Shown: in pieces, positions 14,258 to 14,379 of the stretch
Layout of the letters: each line of letters opens with the position of its first letter
How positions within the stretch are numbered: the first letter of the stretch is position 1
NCBI GenBank assembly: GCA_035390885.1
Contig: DAOOUW010000045.1
Location: forward strand, 1 to 14,379
Reading direction: 5' to 3'
Length of the DNA stretch: 14,379 nucleotides
Source: JAOAFT01 sp035390885
Lineage (GTDB): Bacteria; Bacteroidota; Ignavibacteria; UBA10030
The notes under the pieces: model-generated
The model's database searches: none
Told to the model about the DNA's origin: nothing
Seen by the model: only the letters and a program-made list of their open reading frames with translations
Made by a program: the position numbers and the translations under genes

Positions 14258-14379
14258 ATGGGTGCACTTTTAGCTGCAATATTCACATTATTGGGGATCT
14301 ATGTAGGTAAGAAAATCTTTAGAATGTGGATGAACCATCTTACAATATACTCTGTCGTTATGGGTGGATTAGTGTTTTT
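14258..14379 (+). CDS. Membrane protein, N-terminal part (possible O-antigen/repeat-unit polymerase)
   Basis: The frame opens with ATG at 14258, seven bases after the Wzz-type stop, and stays open to the window end (40 complete codons). It encodes a hydrophobic start (GALLAAIFTLLGIYVG), a short basic/aromatic loop (KKIFRMWMNH) and a second hydrophobic stretch. Position after a chain-length determinant, and the W.NHLTIYSV-like loop, resemble oligosaccharide repeat-unit polymerases (Wzy-like). The visible part is too short to be sure; another integral membrane protein of the cluster is possible. Confidence 0.6.
   Translation, partial: MGALLAAIFTLLGIYVGKKIFRMWMNHLTIYSVVMGGLVF

Noticed and set aside
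1..14379. Search for CRISPR arrays, insertion sequences, phage genes or defence systems
   Set aside because: No regularly spaced repeats, transposase or integrase motifs, terminal inverted repeats or defence-family proteins were seen anywhere in the window.

Overview
The window looks like chromosomal DNA of a Gram-negative, AT-rich bacterium of the Bacteroidota/Chlorobiota (FCB) group, most likely an Ignavibacteria-, Kapabacteria- or Chlorobi-like lineage. This is inferred from the long LptD-type protein with the Bacteroidota form of the family, the outer-membrane porin ending in Phe, the CotH-kinase lipoprotein, the multi-SLBB exporter, and tRNA genes that do not encode CCA. Several genes have clear Shine-Dalgarno sequences and the intergenic promoters look like TTGACA/TATAAT, which argues against typical Bacteroidia. 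No 16S gene or other taxonomic marker is present, so the assignment is tentative.

Layout. 1-1869 (+): the 3' end of an OprP/O-type porin gene, overlapped by a gene for a CotH-kinase-like lipoprotein. 2022-2321 (+): a predicted promoter, a hairpin terminator, then tRNA-His(GTG) and tRNA-Glu(TTC). 2436-5717 (-): a two-gene unit, LptD-like LPS-assembly protein followed by a GT2 glycosyltransferase. 5770-6389 (+): a single-domain asparaginase-like gene with its own promoter, closed by a perfect 15-bp bidirectional terminator. 6502-6573 (-): tRNA-Asn(GTT), whose promoter diverges from that of the next gene. 6738-9897 (+): a small exported protein of unknown function, a membrane-anchored LytR_C-domain protein, the ribosome silencing factor RsfS and arginyl-tRNA synthetase; the last three are tightly packed. 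9898-14379 (+): a promoter starting right after the argS stop, a leader of about 140 nt, then the start of a surface-polysaccharide operon: RmlC-like cupin, RmlB, SLBB-repeat export protein, Wzz-type chain-length/co-polymerase protein, and the first 40 codons of a membrane protein that may be the repeat-unit polymerase.

How the genes fit together. Two blocks concern the cell surface. LptD inserts LPS into the outer membrane and its partner GT2 probably makes a polyprenyl-linked sugar. The right-hand operon makes dTDP-6-deoxy-sugar precursors and exports or polymerises a polysaccharide; it continues past the window. The centre is translation housekeeping (RsfS, ArgS, three tRNAs). I see no phage, transposon, CRISPR array or defence system. 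The window is mostly ordinary, and the points worth checking are variations in known families plus the leader of the polysaccharide operon.
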